DNA of 64,000 nt from Chitinophaga sp. SYP-B3965 (GTDB taxonomy: Bacteria > Bacteroidota > Bacteroidia > Chitinophagales > Chitinophagaceae). Positions 1 through 7,474 of the stretch are shown piece after piece. The stretch covers positions 124,001 through 188,000 of the forward strand of contig NZ_WJFD01000007.1 of assembly GCF_009647655.1 (NCBI RefSeq). Reading direction: 5' to 3'. The notes below the pieces were generated by a model. The model was not told the origin of the DNA and made no database searches. It saw nothing but the letters and a program-made list of their open reading frames with translations. The first letter of the stretch is position 1. Every line of letters starts with the position of its first letter. The translations under genes were made by a program, and so were the position numbers.

Positions 1-278
1 TGATTCTGCTGAGATCAGCGCAAAGAGGGTAGAGGAAAGAGTTGAAAAAGGTGGCCATAATGTAGACACTCAAAAAATTATTGAAAGATATACAAAGTCA
101 CTTGAGTTATTAAGTGATATGATACCATATTGCCACCGTTGTTATATATCAGCTGGTATCCAGTGAAACTGGATACCAGCTGATATTAGAAATAGAAGAT
201 AATGAGAAGGTCTTTATCCATAATGACGAAATTCCTACATGGGTGGAAACATATGTACTCAATAAAATAGGCGTTTAG
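1..278 (+). pseudogene. Zeta-toxin-like P-loop kinase, C-terminal end, frameshifted (partial)
   Basis: The gene enters from outside the window. The frame starting at base 2 encodes RVEERVEKGGHN followed by RYTKSLELL, which resembles the C-terminal part of zeta-toxin/COG4185-type P-loop kinases. It hits TGA at 164-166. A second frame (codon phase of base 180) continues with LILEIEDNEKVF and WVETYVLNKIGV to a TAG at 276-278, which is what the family end should look like. The two halves would join if the 10 bases at 149-158 had a different length, so I read this as one gene broken by a frameshift. The break lies inside a perfect hairpin (see 146-186). The stretch is also more AT-rich than the genes that follow. 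Family identity rests on a short segment only. Confidence 0.6.
146..186. repeat. Perfect 19-bp inverted repeat with 3-nt loop
   Basis: ATATCAGCTGGTATCCAGT (146-164), loop GAA, then its exact reverse complement (168-186). It sits precisely where the zeta-like reading frame shifts. There is no T-tract, so a terminator role is unlikely. A core stem TCCAGT-GAA-ACTGGA could be ancestral, with the outer part copied by template switching during replication. Confidence 0.85.
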
Positions 279-282
279 AATC

Positions 283-1314
283 ATGCAATCCATCTCCCGC
301 AAAAAAATATTCTTCCCGCTCAACCCGGCCTTCAGGAATTACCTGCGGCTCTATGAAAGGGAAGTGCCTTTGCCCATCTCTTACGAGGAGCTGAAATATT
401 ATGATAGCGGCATTCCTGTATATGATAAGTTAGGCAAGGACACCCTCTGGGAATCCGTGTTCTACCCGCAGAGCATGACCCCTTCCATCCATGCAGGGCT
501 CAAACGCATTTACTCCATCCTCAAAGCAGGAGGAAACCAGGCCGCGGAAGAACACCTCCACATAGAACGGATCGACTATTGCACCTTCGGCAATTCCCAC
601 CCCTTCCGCATCAAGATCGTCAATAACTTCAACGAGGTATACGACTATTTCTATATTAAGATCGCCGATGCCTCCCGCCTTTACGGACTGGAACTGGAAC
701 ATATTTTGTCCCCTTTCTGGATGAACTTCCTCGTAGATGGTAATACTTTGGTAGAAGAGCACATTGCCGGTGTACCCGGAGATCAGTTTGCCATAGATTA
801 CATGAACCGCCCGGAATTCAATCCCAAAAGGATCGCCAAAGAATTCGTGAAGTTCAATGAACGCTGCTTCGTGAGGTTACTGGGAGATATGCGTTCCTAT
901 AATTTCATCTTCGACATCACCCCCGATTTTGATGATGTGCAATTCCGGATCCGCGCTATCGACTTCGACCAGCAATTCTATGAAGGAAAGAAAACCCTCT
1001 ATATGCCACAGTTCTTCAAAGAGAACAGGGTATTTGTGGAACTGGCCATGAAACACCTCAACGCAGAAGTGGTGAAACAATACCAGCAGGAGGAACGTTC
1101 CCTCATTGCCCGCCGTATAAAAGTACAACGGCACAGGATCAAAGACCTCCGGGATGTGATCATGACAGACAGGGTTTCGTTCCCTGAAAAGATAACCCGG
1201 CTGGGAGAAGAACTGGCACAACATTATCATGATCCCGTATTTGCCAAAAGCAAAACCATGGGGGAGATCATTGAAAGAAGCCTGAAACGTTTGCTGGTAG
1301 ATAGCCTGCGATAA
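283..1314 (+). CDS. Conserved hypothetical protein, possibly kinase-like fold
   Basis: A 343-residue soluble protein with no signal peptide or membrane segment. The middle contains RLLGDMRSYNFIFDI and, about 25 residues later, IRAIDFDQQF. This spacing resembles the catalytic loop (D....N) and metal-binding DFD of the protein-kinase-like or aminoglycoside-phosphotransferase fold, but no glycine loop is evident and I cannot name a family. The C-terminal 90 residues are basic and probably helical. It starts 5 bp after the zeta-like remnant and ends 30 bp before mlaE, which has its own -7 element, so it may be transcribed alone. The function is unknown; the kinase-like suggestion is inference from two short motifs. 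Confidence 0.6.
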   Translation: MQSISRKKIFFPLNPAFRNYLRLYEREVPLPISYEELKYYDSGIPVYDKLGKDTLWESVFYPQSMTPSIHAGLKRIYSILKAGGNQAAEEHLHIERIDYCTFGNSHPFRIKIVNNFNEVYDYFYIKIADASRLYGLELEHILSPFWMNFLVDGNTLVEEHIAGVPGDQFAIDYMNRPEFNPKRIAKEFVKFNERCFVRLLGDMRSYNFIFDITPDFDDVQFRIRAIDFDQQFYEGKKTLYMPQFFKENRVFVELAMKHLNAEVVKQYQQEERSLIARRIKVQRHRIKDLRDVIMTDRVSFPEKITRLGEELAQHYHDPVFAKSKTMGEIIERSLKRLLVDSLR

Positions 1315-1329
1315 GTATGTTAAATCCGT

Positions 1330-1337
1330 TATCTTTG
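1330..1337 (+). promoter_or_regulatory. Putative -7 element TATCTTTG for mlaE
   Basis: An exact match to the Bacteroidota TAnnTTTG element, ending 7 bp before the mlaE ATG. Transcription starting about 7 nt downstream would give a leaderless or nearly leaderless mRNA. No TTG is visible at the -33 position. Confidence 0.5.
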
Positions 1338-1344
1338 AAAAGTT

Positions 1345-2088
1345 ATGGAGTTTAAATTGTTTTACCATTTTGGCAGGTTCCTGCTGATGCTCAAAGGGAT
1401 GTTCTCCCGCCCGGAGAACATGCGGATGTACTGGAAAGAATTGATGCATCAATGTGTAGAGATCGGCGTAGGGTCGGTAGGGATAGTATTCATTATCTCT
1501 CTCTTCCTGGGTGCGGTAACCACCGTGCAAACGGCTTATCAGCTCACCAGTGGCCTCATTCCTAAATCCACTATCGCACAGATCGTAAGGGATACCATGA
1601 TCATAGAACTGGCGCCCACCATGGTTTGTATCGTACTGGGAGGGGTGGTAGGTTCCAAGATCGCATCTGAGCTGGGAAATATGCGTATCTCCGAACAGAT
1701 AGATGCACAGGAGATCATGGGCATCAATACAAAAGCATACCTGATTGCTCCCAAGATCCTGGCATCGCTGATCACTATCCCCGCGCTGGTGATCATTGCA
1801 GCTTTCCTGGGTATCTGGGGTGGTATGCAAGCTGGTCAATTGAGTGGCATTATCTCTCATGAAGAATTTATGCAGGGCCTCCGTGCCTCGTTTGATGGAT
1901 ACAATGTGTTCTTTGCCCTGAGTAAATCTTACACCTATGCTTTCATTATTTCCAGCATCCCGGCTTATTATGGATATAATGTTACCGGCGGTGCATTGGA
2001 AATAGGCCGCGCCAGTACTACCTCTGTAGTAGTGAGCTGTATCCTGATCCTGTTTGCCGATTACATCCTGGCAGCCATCCTCCTTTAA
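1345..2088 (+). CDS. mlaE: MlaE/YrbE-family lipid ABC transporter permease
   Basis: The 247-residue polytopic membrane protein has the usual length and pattern of MlaE permeases: an amphipathic N-terminus, a first long hydrophobic segment (VGIVFIISLFLGAVTTVQTAY), and the conserved block ELAPTMVCIVLGGVVGSKIASELG followed by E-Q-I-D-A in the EIMGI loop. MlaE dimers form the inner-membrane core of the MCE lipid transporter that moves phospholipids between inner and outer membrane. The ATPase partner follows 21 bp downstream, clearly in the same operon. The usual third gene, an MCE-domain (MlaD) protein, is not next to it. The start is fixed by the promoter element just upstream. Confidence 0.93.
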   Translation: MEFKLFYHFGRFLLMLKGMFSRPENMRMYWKELMHQCVEIGVGSVGIVFIISLFLGAVTTVQTAYQLTSGLIPKSTIAQIVRDTMIIELAPTMVCIVLGGVVGSKIASELGNMRISEQIDAQEIMGINTKAYLIAPKILASLITIPALVIIAAFLGIWGGMQAGQLSGIISHEEFMQGLRASFDGYNVFFALSKSYTYAFIISSIPAYYGYNVTGGALEIGRASTTSVVVSCILILFADYILAAILL

Positions 2089-2109
2089 TTCAAACTGAGA
2101 AGAAGAGAT

Positions 2110-2928
2110 ATGATAGAAGTGATCAATATTCGCAAAAGCTTCGGAGATAAAACAATCCTTCAGGACGTTTCCGTTAATATGGAACCGGGAAAAACCAACC
2201 TGATCATTGGTGCCAGCGGCAGCGGAAAAACAGTATTGATGAAATGTATGGTGGGCCTCATCGAAGTGGACAGTGGAAAGATCAAGTACGACGGCCAGGA
2301 TTTCACCGCCATGGACGATAAAGAAAAGAAACCCATCCGCCAGGAAATAGGCATGCTGTTCCAGGGCTCTGCCCTCTTTGACAGTATGACCGTGGAACAA
2401 AATGTAATGTTCCCGCTGGACATGTTCTCCAAAGAAAAATATAAAACCAGGATGAAAAGGGTACAGGAATGCCTGGACCGGGTAAACCTGAAAGATGCCA
2501 ATAAAAAATTCCCCGCCGAGATCAGTGGCGGGATGAAAAAACGGGTTGGTATTGCACGCGCTATCGTACTAAACCCTAAATACCTCTTTGTGGATGAGCC
2601 AAACTCCGGTCTCGATCCGCAAACTTCCCTCGTAATAGACAAGCTCATCAAGGAACTCACCGTGGAATATAATATCACCACCGTGGTGAATACCCATGAT
2701 ATGAACACCGTAATGGAAAGTGGTGACCATATTATATATATGCACGAAGGCCTTAAACAGTGGGAAGGCAGCAATGAAGATATTATCTTCGCGGACGACC
2801 AGAAACTGAACGATTTCATCTTTGCCTCCGAATTCTTCCAGGATATCAAGGAGATGCGTAAAATGGAAATGTTCAGGGACAAGGGTTGGCGGGCTAAAAA
2901 GGATGGAGACAGTCCCTCTAAGACTTAA
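2110..2928 (+). CDS. mlaF: MlaF-like ABC transporter ATP-binding protein
   Basis: A 272-residue ABC ATPase. Walker A is GASGSGKT near residue 35, the signature is ISGGMKKRVGIARA, Walker B is YLFVDEPNSGLDP, and the switch histidine is in VNTHDMNTV. The signature followed by MKKR and the EPNSGLDP sequence fit the MCE-transporter ATPases (MlaF/Ttg2A) better than other ABC classes. It would energise the permease encoded immediately upstream. The C-terminus extends about 30 residues past the usual core (FFQDIKEMRKMEMF), probably a regulatory or dimer-contact helix. A substrate-binding MCE partner must be encoded elsewhere. Confidence 0.92.
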   Translation: MIEVINIRKSFGDKTILQDVSVNMEPGKTNLIIGASGSGKTVLMKCMVGLIEVDSGKIKYDGQDFTAMDDKEKKPIRQEIGMLFQGSALFDSMTVEQNVMFPLDMFSKEKYKTRMKRVQECLDRVNLKDANKKFPAEISGGMKKRVGIARAIVLNPKYLFVDEPNSGLDPQTSLVIDKLIKELTVEYNITTVVNTHDMNTVMESGDHIIYMHEGLKQWEGSNEDIIFADDQKLNDFIFASEFFQDIKEMRKMEMFRDKGWRAKKDGDSPSKT

Positions 2929-2932
2929 TCCT

Positions 2933-2962
2933 TTTGTTTTTAACCTTTATCCGTTATTTTTG
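2933..2962 (+). promoter_or_regulatory. Putative promoter of sucD (TTTG-N18-TATTTTTG)
   Basis: TTTG at 2933-2936 and TATTTTTG at 2955-2962 are 18 bp apart, a good match to the Bacteroidota -33/-7 pattern. The sucD ATG lies 50 bp downstream, leaving an AT-rich leader of roughly 40 nt. Confidence 0.6.
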
Positions 2963-3012
2963 CCCCACCTTAAATCAAAGGATCAATAAAACAATTAAAT
3001 AAATCAAGCGCG

Positions 3013-3885
3013 ATGAGTGTTTTAGTTAATAAGGATAGTAAAGTGATTGTGCAGGGATTTACCGGTACTGAAGGTACTTTCCATGCCACTCAAATGATTG
3101 AGTACGGTACCAATGTTGTAGGTGGCGTAACGCCCGGTAAAGGGGGTAAATCCCATCTGGACCGTCCGGTATTCAATACAGTGGCGGATGCCGTAAAAGA
3201 AACCGGAGCAAACGTATCTATCATTTTCGTACCCCCGGCATTTGCTGCGGATGCTATCATGGAAGCTGCCGATGCAGGTGTTGCACTGGTAGTTTGTATC
3301 AGCGAAGGCATTCCCGTACAGGACATGGTAAAAGCTAAAAATTACCTCGTAAACCATAAAACCCGCCTGATCGGACCAAACTGCCCGGGCGTTATTTCCG
3401 CTGACCAGGCAAAAGTGGGTATCATGCCCGGTTTTATCTTCAAAAAAGGCCGTATCGGTATCGTATCCAAATCCGGTACCCTCACTTATGAAGCTGCTGA
3501 TCAGGTAGTGAAAGCCGGTCTCGGTGTTTCTACTGCTATCGGTATCGGTGGAGACCCCATCATTGGTACACCTACCAAAGAAGCGGTAGAACTGCTGATG
3601 AACGATCCGGAAACAGATGCCATCATCATGATCGGTGAGATCGGTGGTAGCATGGAAGCAGAAGCTGCGCAGTGGATCAAAGAAAATCCCCGCAAACCAG
3701 TTGTTGGTTTCATCGCTGGTCAGACTGCCCCTCCAGGTCGTCGTATGGGCCACGCTGGTGCCATCGTTGGTGGTGCTGATGATACTGCTGCTGCAAAAAT
3801 GAAGATCATGCGCGAATGTGGTATACACGTAGTAGACAGCCCTGCGGATATTGGAAAGAAAATGGCAGAAGTACTGAAGAAATAA
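3013..3885 (+). CDS. sucD: Succinate-CoA ligase (ADP/GDP-forming) subunit alpha
   Basis: At 290 residues the protein is full length for SucD. It catalyses the substrate-level phosphorylation step of the TCA cycle, succinyl-CoA to succinate, with the beta subunit SucC. The CoA-binding N-terminal Rossmann domain starts VNKDSKVIVQGFTGTEGTFH. The ligase domain carries IGPNCPGVI, GIVSKSGTLTYE and the phosphohistidine segment GHAGAIVGG near residue 248. sucC is not adjacent, so the two subunit genes are unlinked here, as in various Bacteroidota. It has its own promoter and a strong terminator 20 bp after the stop, so it is a single-gene unit. Confidence 0.97.
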   Translation: MSVLVNKDSKVIVQGFTGTEGTFHATQMIEYGTNVVGGVTPGKGGKSHLDRPVFNTVADAVKETGANVSIIFVPPAFAADAIMEAADAGVALVVCISEGIPVQDMVKAKNYLVNHKTRLIGPNCPGVISADQAKVGIMPGFIFKKGRIGIVSKSGTLTYEAADQVVKAGLGVSTAIGIGGDPIIGTPTKEAVELLMNDPETDAIIMIGEIGGSMEAEAAQWIKENPRKPVVGFIAGQTAPPGRRMGHAGAIVGGADDTAAAKMKIMRECGIHVVDSPADIGKKMAEVLKK

Positions 3886-3904
3886 GGTGCTCCTTAAAAT
3901 AGTG

Positions 3905-3936
3905 ATCCCCGTTACCATTGGTGACGGGGATTTTTT
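3905..3936 (+). terminator. Rho-independent terminator of sucD
   Basis: ATCCCCGTTACC, loop ATT, GGTGACGGGGAT with one mismatch, then six T. It closes the sucD unit; its loop also carries a TTG that may serve the next gene's promoter. Confidence 0.9.
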
Positions 3937-3942
3937 ATGTAC

Positions 3943-3950
3943 TACTTTTG
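3943..3950 (+). promoter_or_regulatory. Putative -7 element TACTTTTG for the flavoprotein gene
   Basis: Matches TAnnTTTG and ends 6 bp before the GTG start codon, implying a leaderless mRNA. The only candidate -33 TTG (3918-3920) lies in the loop of the sucD terminator, 22 bp upstream. Confidence 0.45.
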
Positions 3951-3956
3951 CAAAAC

Positions 3957-4937
3957 GTGAATTACGATTACATCATTATAGGACAAGGCATTGCCGGCAC
4001 AATGCTCAGCTGGTTTCTAAAGAAAGCAGGCCAGGAAGTATTGGTATATGATGATGCCCAATCCAATAGTTCCTCTAAAGTAGCCGCAGGCATCATCAAT
4101 CCCGTTTCCGGCAGGAAGTTTGAAACCGCCTGGCTCTACGATACCATTTTCCCCTTTGCGGAAAAAACCTACCATGAAATGGAGGAAGCCCTGGGCATTG
4201 TGTGTTTCCACGAAAGACTCATCCATAATATCTGGTCTTCCCAACAAATGGAGGACGCATTTAACGAAAGCTTAAAAACGAACCCCTGGTTGCTGGAACC
4301 AGCATTCGTAAAAGGAGCCAACATCCAGCTAAACGCCCTGCTGCCCGCATGGCGCAAAAAACTCAACGTAAAAGAAGAGCGCTTCGATGCAACCCAAATA
4401 ACGATCACATCAACCCATATCGAATACCAAAACATCAAAGCCAAAGCCGTCATCTTCTGCGAAGGTGCCCAAAGCCCCGCCAATCCTTATTGGAGAAAAC
4501 TCAAATTCCTCCCCAATAAAGGAGAAGCATTAATAATACACGCTCCGGAACTTCAAACTAACAACATTATAAAGAAAGGAAACATCACCATCGTGCCCAT
4601 GGGAGAGGATCTCTACTGGGCCGGCGCCACTTTTTCCTGGGATTATACAGATGCCCTGCCTACCGAATCAGCTAAAGAATCAATAGCACAATCTCTAAAA
4701 AACATCCCCCACAAAATAATTGACCACATCGCCGCCATCCGTCCCTCCGGACCAGACAGAAGACCATTGGTTGGCATGCATCCCCATCAGCCGGGAATAG
4801 GAATTTTCAACGGCATGGGCTCCAAAGGTTGCTCCCTGGCCCCCTGGACGGCTGATCAATTCGTAAAACATCTGCTGGAAGCCACGCCACTAAAGCCTGA
4901 AATTGATATTAAACGGTATTTTAATGCTTTACGGTAG
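3957..4937 (+). CDS. FAD-dependent oxidoreductase, DAO family
   Basis: With the GTG start at 3957 the protein is 326 residues and begins MNYDYIIIGQGIAGTML, which puts the Rossmann GxGxxG at the very N-terminus as expected for D-amino-acid-oxidase-type flavoproteins. A TTG 39 bp upstream lies inside the sucD terminator and is rejected. SSKVAAGIINPVSGR and the C-terminal IRPSGPDRRPLVG and GMGSKGCSLAPW segments fit the DAO family (glycine oxidase and MnmC-like). The substrate is not evident. There is no signal peptide, so it is cytoplasmic. It stands alone between sucD and aspS. Confidence 0.8.
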   Translation: MNYDYIIIGQGIAGTMLSWFLKKAGQEVLVYDDAQSNSSSKVAAGIINPVSGRKFETAWLYDTIFPFAEKTYHEMEEALGIVCFHERLIHNIWSSQQMEDAFNESLKTNPWLLEPAFVKGANIQLNALLPAWRKKLNVKEERFDATQITITSTHIEYQNIKAKAVIFCEGAQSPANPYWRKLKFLPNKGEALIIHAPELQTNNIIKKGNITIVPMGEDLYWAGATFSWDYTDALPTESAKESIAQSLKNIPHKIIDHIAAIRPSGPDRRPLVGMHPHQPGIGIFNGMGSKGCSLAPWTADQFVKHLLEATPLKPEIDIKRYFNALR

Positions 4938-4957
4938 ATTTTCAGGTCTTCATATCT

Positions 4958-4965
4958 TATCTTTG
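4958..4965 (+). promoter_or_regulatory. Putative -7 element TATCTTTG for aspS
   Basis: An exact TAnnTTTG match 26 bp before the aspS ATG. No TTG is evident at the -33 spacing. Confidence 0.5.
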
Positions 4966-4991
4966 ACCTCCTTTATTAAAAGAATAGTATA

Positions 4992-6740
4992 ATGTACAGA
5001 TCGCACACATGTGGTGAATTGCGCATAGAACATGTAAGCCAGCCGGTAAAGCTGGCTGGATGGGTGCAAACCGTTCGCAAGTTTGGAAGTATTACGTTCG
5101 TAGACTTACGTGACCGTTACGGTATTACGCAATTGTTGTTTCCCGAAGCACTGAATCCGCAGCTGCAAAGCCAGCCCCTGGGCCGTGAGTTTGTGTTGCA
5201 GGTAAGCGGCACCGTTACAGAACGTTCCAGCAAAAATAACAATATCCCCACCGGCGAAATCGAGATCTCCGTATCAGATTTTCAGGTGCTCAACAGTTCC
5301 AAAACCCCGCCCTTCACCATTCAGGATGATACAGACGGAGGAGACGAACTGCGCATGAAATACCGCTACCTCGATCTCAGAAGGAACCTCATAAAACAAA
5401 ACCTCACCCTCCGCTACCGCGTGAACCGCTCCGTAAGGAACTTCCTGGATAGCCGTGGTTTCATGGATATAGAAACTCCTTATCTCATTAAATCCACGCC
5501 GGAAGGTGCAAGGGATTTTGTGGTGCCAAGTCGTATGAACGATAACCAGTTCTACGCCCTGCCCCAATCCCCGCAAACTTTCAAGCAATTGCTCATGGTA
5601 AGCGGTTACGACCGTTACTACCAGATCGTAAAATGCTTCCGGGATGAAGACCTGCGTGCAGACCGTCAGCCGGAATTCACACAGATCGACTGTGAAATGA
5701 GCTTCGTAGACCAGGAAGACATCCTGAAGAACTTCGAAGAAATGACCAAACACGTTTTCCAGGAAATCAAAGGGATCACATTTAACGAACCCTTCCCCCG
5801 CATGACCTGGGAAGATGCGATGAAATATTACGGCAACGATAAACCGGATATCCGTTTCGAAATGAAACTGGTAGACCTCGGCGAAACCGCTCGTGGTAAT
5901 GGTTTCAAAGTATTTGACGAAGCAGAACTGGTAGTAGGTATTAATGCCGGCGGTTGCAGTGAATACACCCGCAAACAACTGGATGAATTGACTGATTGGG
6001 TAAAACGCCCGCAGATCGGCATGACTGGCCTTATCTATATAAGATATAATGCAGACGGTACCCTGAAAAGTTCCGTAGATAAATTCTTTAACGAACAGGC
6101 CTTACAACTGTTTGCTGATCAGTGCAAAGCCAAACCCGGCGACCTGATCCTCATCCTGGCTGGTAAAGAAGAACGTACCCGCAAAGCCATGAGCGAATTG
6201 CGCCTGGAAATGGGTGAGCGCTTAGGTTTCAGGGATAAAGACGTATACAAACCGCTGTGGGTGATAGATTTTCCGCTATTTGAATATGCAGAAGAAGACA
6301 ACCGCTGGGTTGCCCGTCACCATCCGTTCACAGCGCCAAAACCAGAACACATTCACCTGATGGACGATCTCAGCCAATACGCCAAGATCAAAGCCAACGC
6401 TTACGATATCGTATTAAATGGTACAGAGATCGGCGGAGGTTCTATCCGGATCTTCCAGAGAGACTTGCAGGAAAAAATGTTCGCCGCATTGGGTATGACC
6501 AAAGAAGAGGCCAACCACAAATTCGGTTTCCTCCTCGGTGCTTTTGAATATGGTGCTCCTCCGCATGGTGGTATCGCCTTCGGATTCGACCGTTTTTGCT
6601 CTCTTTTAGGTGGCAGTGAAACCATCCGTGACTTCATCGCCTTCCCGAAAAACAACTCCGGAAGAGATGTAATGCTCGATGCGCCAAGTGAAATAGACCA
6701 GGTGCAACTCGATGAACTGAAATTGTCTTTGCTTAAATAA
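4992..6740 (+). CDS. aspS: Aspartyl-tRNA synthetase
   Basis: A class II aminoacyl-tRNA synthetase of 582 residues, normal for the bacterial type. It attaches aspartate to tRNA-Asp. The N-terminal OB-fold anticodon-binding domain includes GWVQTVRKFGSITFVDLRD. Motif 2 is CFRDEDLRADRQPEFTQID, the bacterial GAD insertion domain lies in the middle, RHHPFTAPK follows, and motif 3 is GIAFGFDR near the C-terminus. It is a single-gene unit with its own promoter element and terminator. Whether it is discriminating or non-discriminating (also charging tRNA-Asn) cannot be told without checking for gatCAB and asnS elsewhere. Confidence 0.97.
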   Translation: MYRSHTCGELRIEHVSQPVKLAGWVQTVRKFGSITFVDLRDRYGITQLLFPEALNPQLQSQPLGREFVLQVSGTVTERSSKNNNIPTGEIEISVSDFQVLNSSKTPPFTIQDDTDGGDELRMKYRYLDLRRNLIKQNLTLRYRVNRSVRNFLDSRGFMDIETPYLIKSTPEGARDFVVPSRMNDNQFYALPQSPQTFKQLLMVSGYDRYYQIVKCFRDEDLRADRQPEFTQIDCEMSFVDQEDILKNFEEMTKHVFQEIKGITFNEPFPRMTWEDAMKYYGNDKPDIRFEMKLVDLGETARGNGFKVFDEAELVVGINAGGCSEYTRKQLDELTDWVKRPQIGMTGLIYIRYNADGTLKSSVDKFFNEQALQLFADQCKAKPGDLILILAGKEERTRKAMSELRLEMGERLGFRDKDVYKPLWVIDFPLFEYAEEDNRWVARHHPFTAPKPEHIHLMDDLSQYAKIKANAYDIVLNGTEIGGGSIRIFQRDLQEKMFAALGMTKEEANHKFGFLLGAFEYGAPPHGGIAFGFDRFCSLLGGSETIRDFIAFPKNNSGRDVMLDAPSEIDQVQLDELKLSLLK

Positions 6741-6764
6741 AGCGAAGGATATCAAATACTTACG

Positions 6765-6796
6765 CGCTGTGATGAACGATCATCACAGCGTTTTTT
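6765..6796 (+). terminator. Rho-independent terminator of aspS
   Basis: Perfect 11-bp stem CGCTGTGATGA / TCATCACAGCG with loop ACGA, followed by six T. Confidence 0.93.
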
Positions 6797-6922
6797 CATT
6801 AGATCGTTTATTAAATTATGACGGATTAACATATCAAAAACAACCCATGTATCCGAAATGACTTAATTTTACACCCGAGATGATGAAATCCCTGTGCCGA
6901 TCGATCCACTTAAAAAATACGC

Positions 6923-7426
6923 ATGCTTTTAAAACAAATGATGCTATCCGGCCTCCTCGCTTCAAGCCTGGTGTCCGTAGCACAAAAGGCCCCCAAAAAG
7001 TACATGAAGTTGTATGAACCCGTGGCAGTTAACCTGATGAAAGAAACCGGTATTCCGGCCAGTGTAATTTTAGGCGTTGCCATGTTGGAGTCCGGAGCGG
7101 GCACCAGCAGAAATGCCAAACTCCTGCGCAACCATTTTGGGATCGTAGGAAAGAACAACCTTGCAAAAAGAGGAGAAACGTATCGTTCTAAGTATAAAGA
7201 ATATCAAACAGACACCGCCTCTTATCGGCATTTTGTGAAACTGATCCTGAAGCGCAAATGGTATCCCGGCATGAAAGGCAATGAAGATTATAACGTTTGG
7301 ATCGCTAAACTGAACTCCTCCGGTTATTCCACCGCAGAGCATGTTTGGGTGAACCGGGTAACGGCCATGATTAAACGTTATAAATTATATGAGCTGGATG
7401 ATGAATTAAATCTTGCAAAACAATAG
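6923..7426 (+). CDS. Exported glucosaminidase-domain peptidoglycan hydrolase
   Basis: A 167-residue protein with a signal peptide (MLLKQMMLSGLLASSLVSVAQ) and then one glucosaminidase (GH73-like) domain. The probable catalytic glutamate is in GVAMLESGAGTS, followed by NHFGI, both typical of this fold. It should cleave the glycan strand of peptidoglycan in the periplasm. It has no LysM or SH3 binding domain. It is the first gene of a tight four-gene run with two SGNH hydrolases and an MBOAT acyltransferase, 48 bp ahead of the next gene. This makes a joint role in peptidoglycan modification likely. No clear -7 element is visible upstream. Confidence 0.85.
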   Translation: MLLKQMMLSGLLASSLVSVAQKAPKKYMKLYEPVAVNLMKETGIPASVILGVAMLESGAGTSRNAKLLRNHFGIVGKNNLAKRGETYRSKYKEYQTDTASYRHFVKLILKRKWYPGMKGNEDYNVWIAKLNSSGYSTAEHVWVNRVTAMIKRYKLYELDDELNLAKQ

Positions 7427-7474
7427 CTTTGCAGGAGTTACGTTACTAGAACGTATACACGCAGCTGTTAAAAT

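Noticed and set aside
877..2400. Long minus-strand open frame of about 500 codons across the first three plus-strand genes
   Set aside because: It spans three well-supported genes and has no family resemblance; a codon-usage shadow.
3022..3918. Minus-strand open frame opposite sucD
   Set aside because: Shadow of a clear SucD; the translation is Cys/His/Ser-rich and unlike any protein family.
3918..3956. Upstream TTG start for the flavoprotein gene
   Set aside because: It lies inside the sucD terminator, before the -7 element; the GTG at 3957 gives the standard Rossmann N-terminus.
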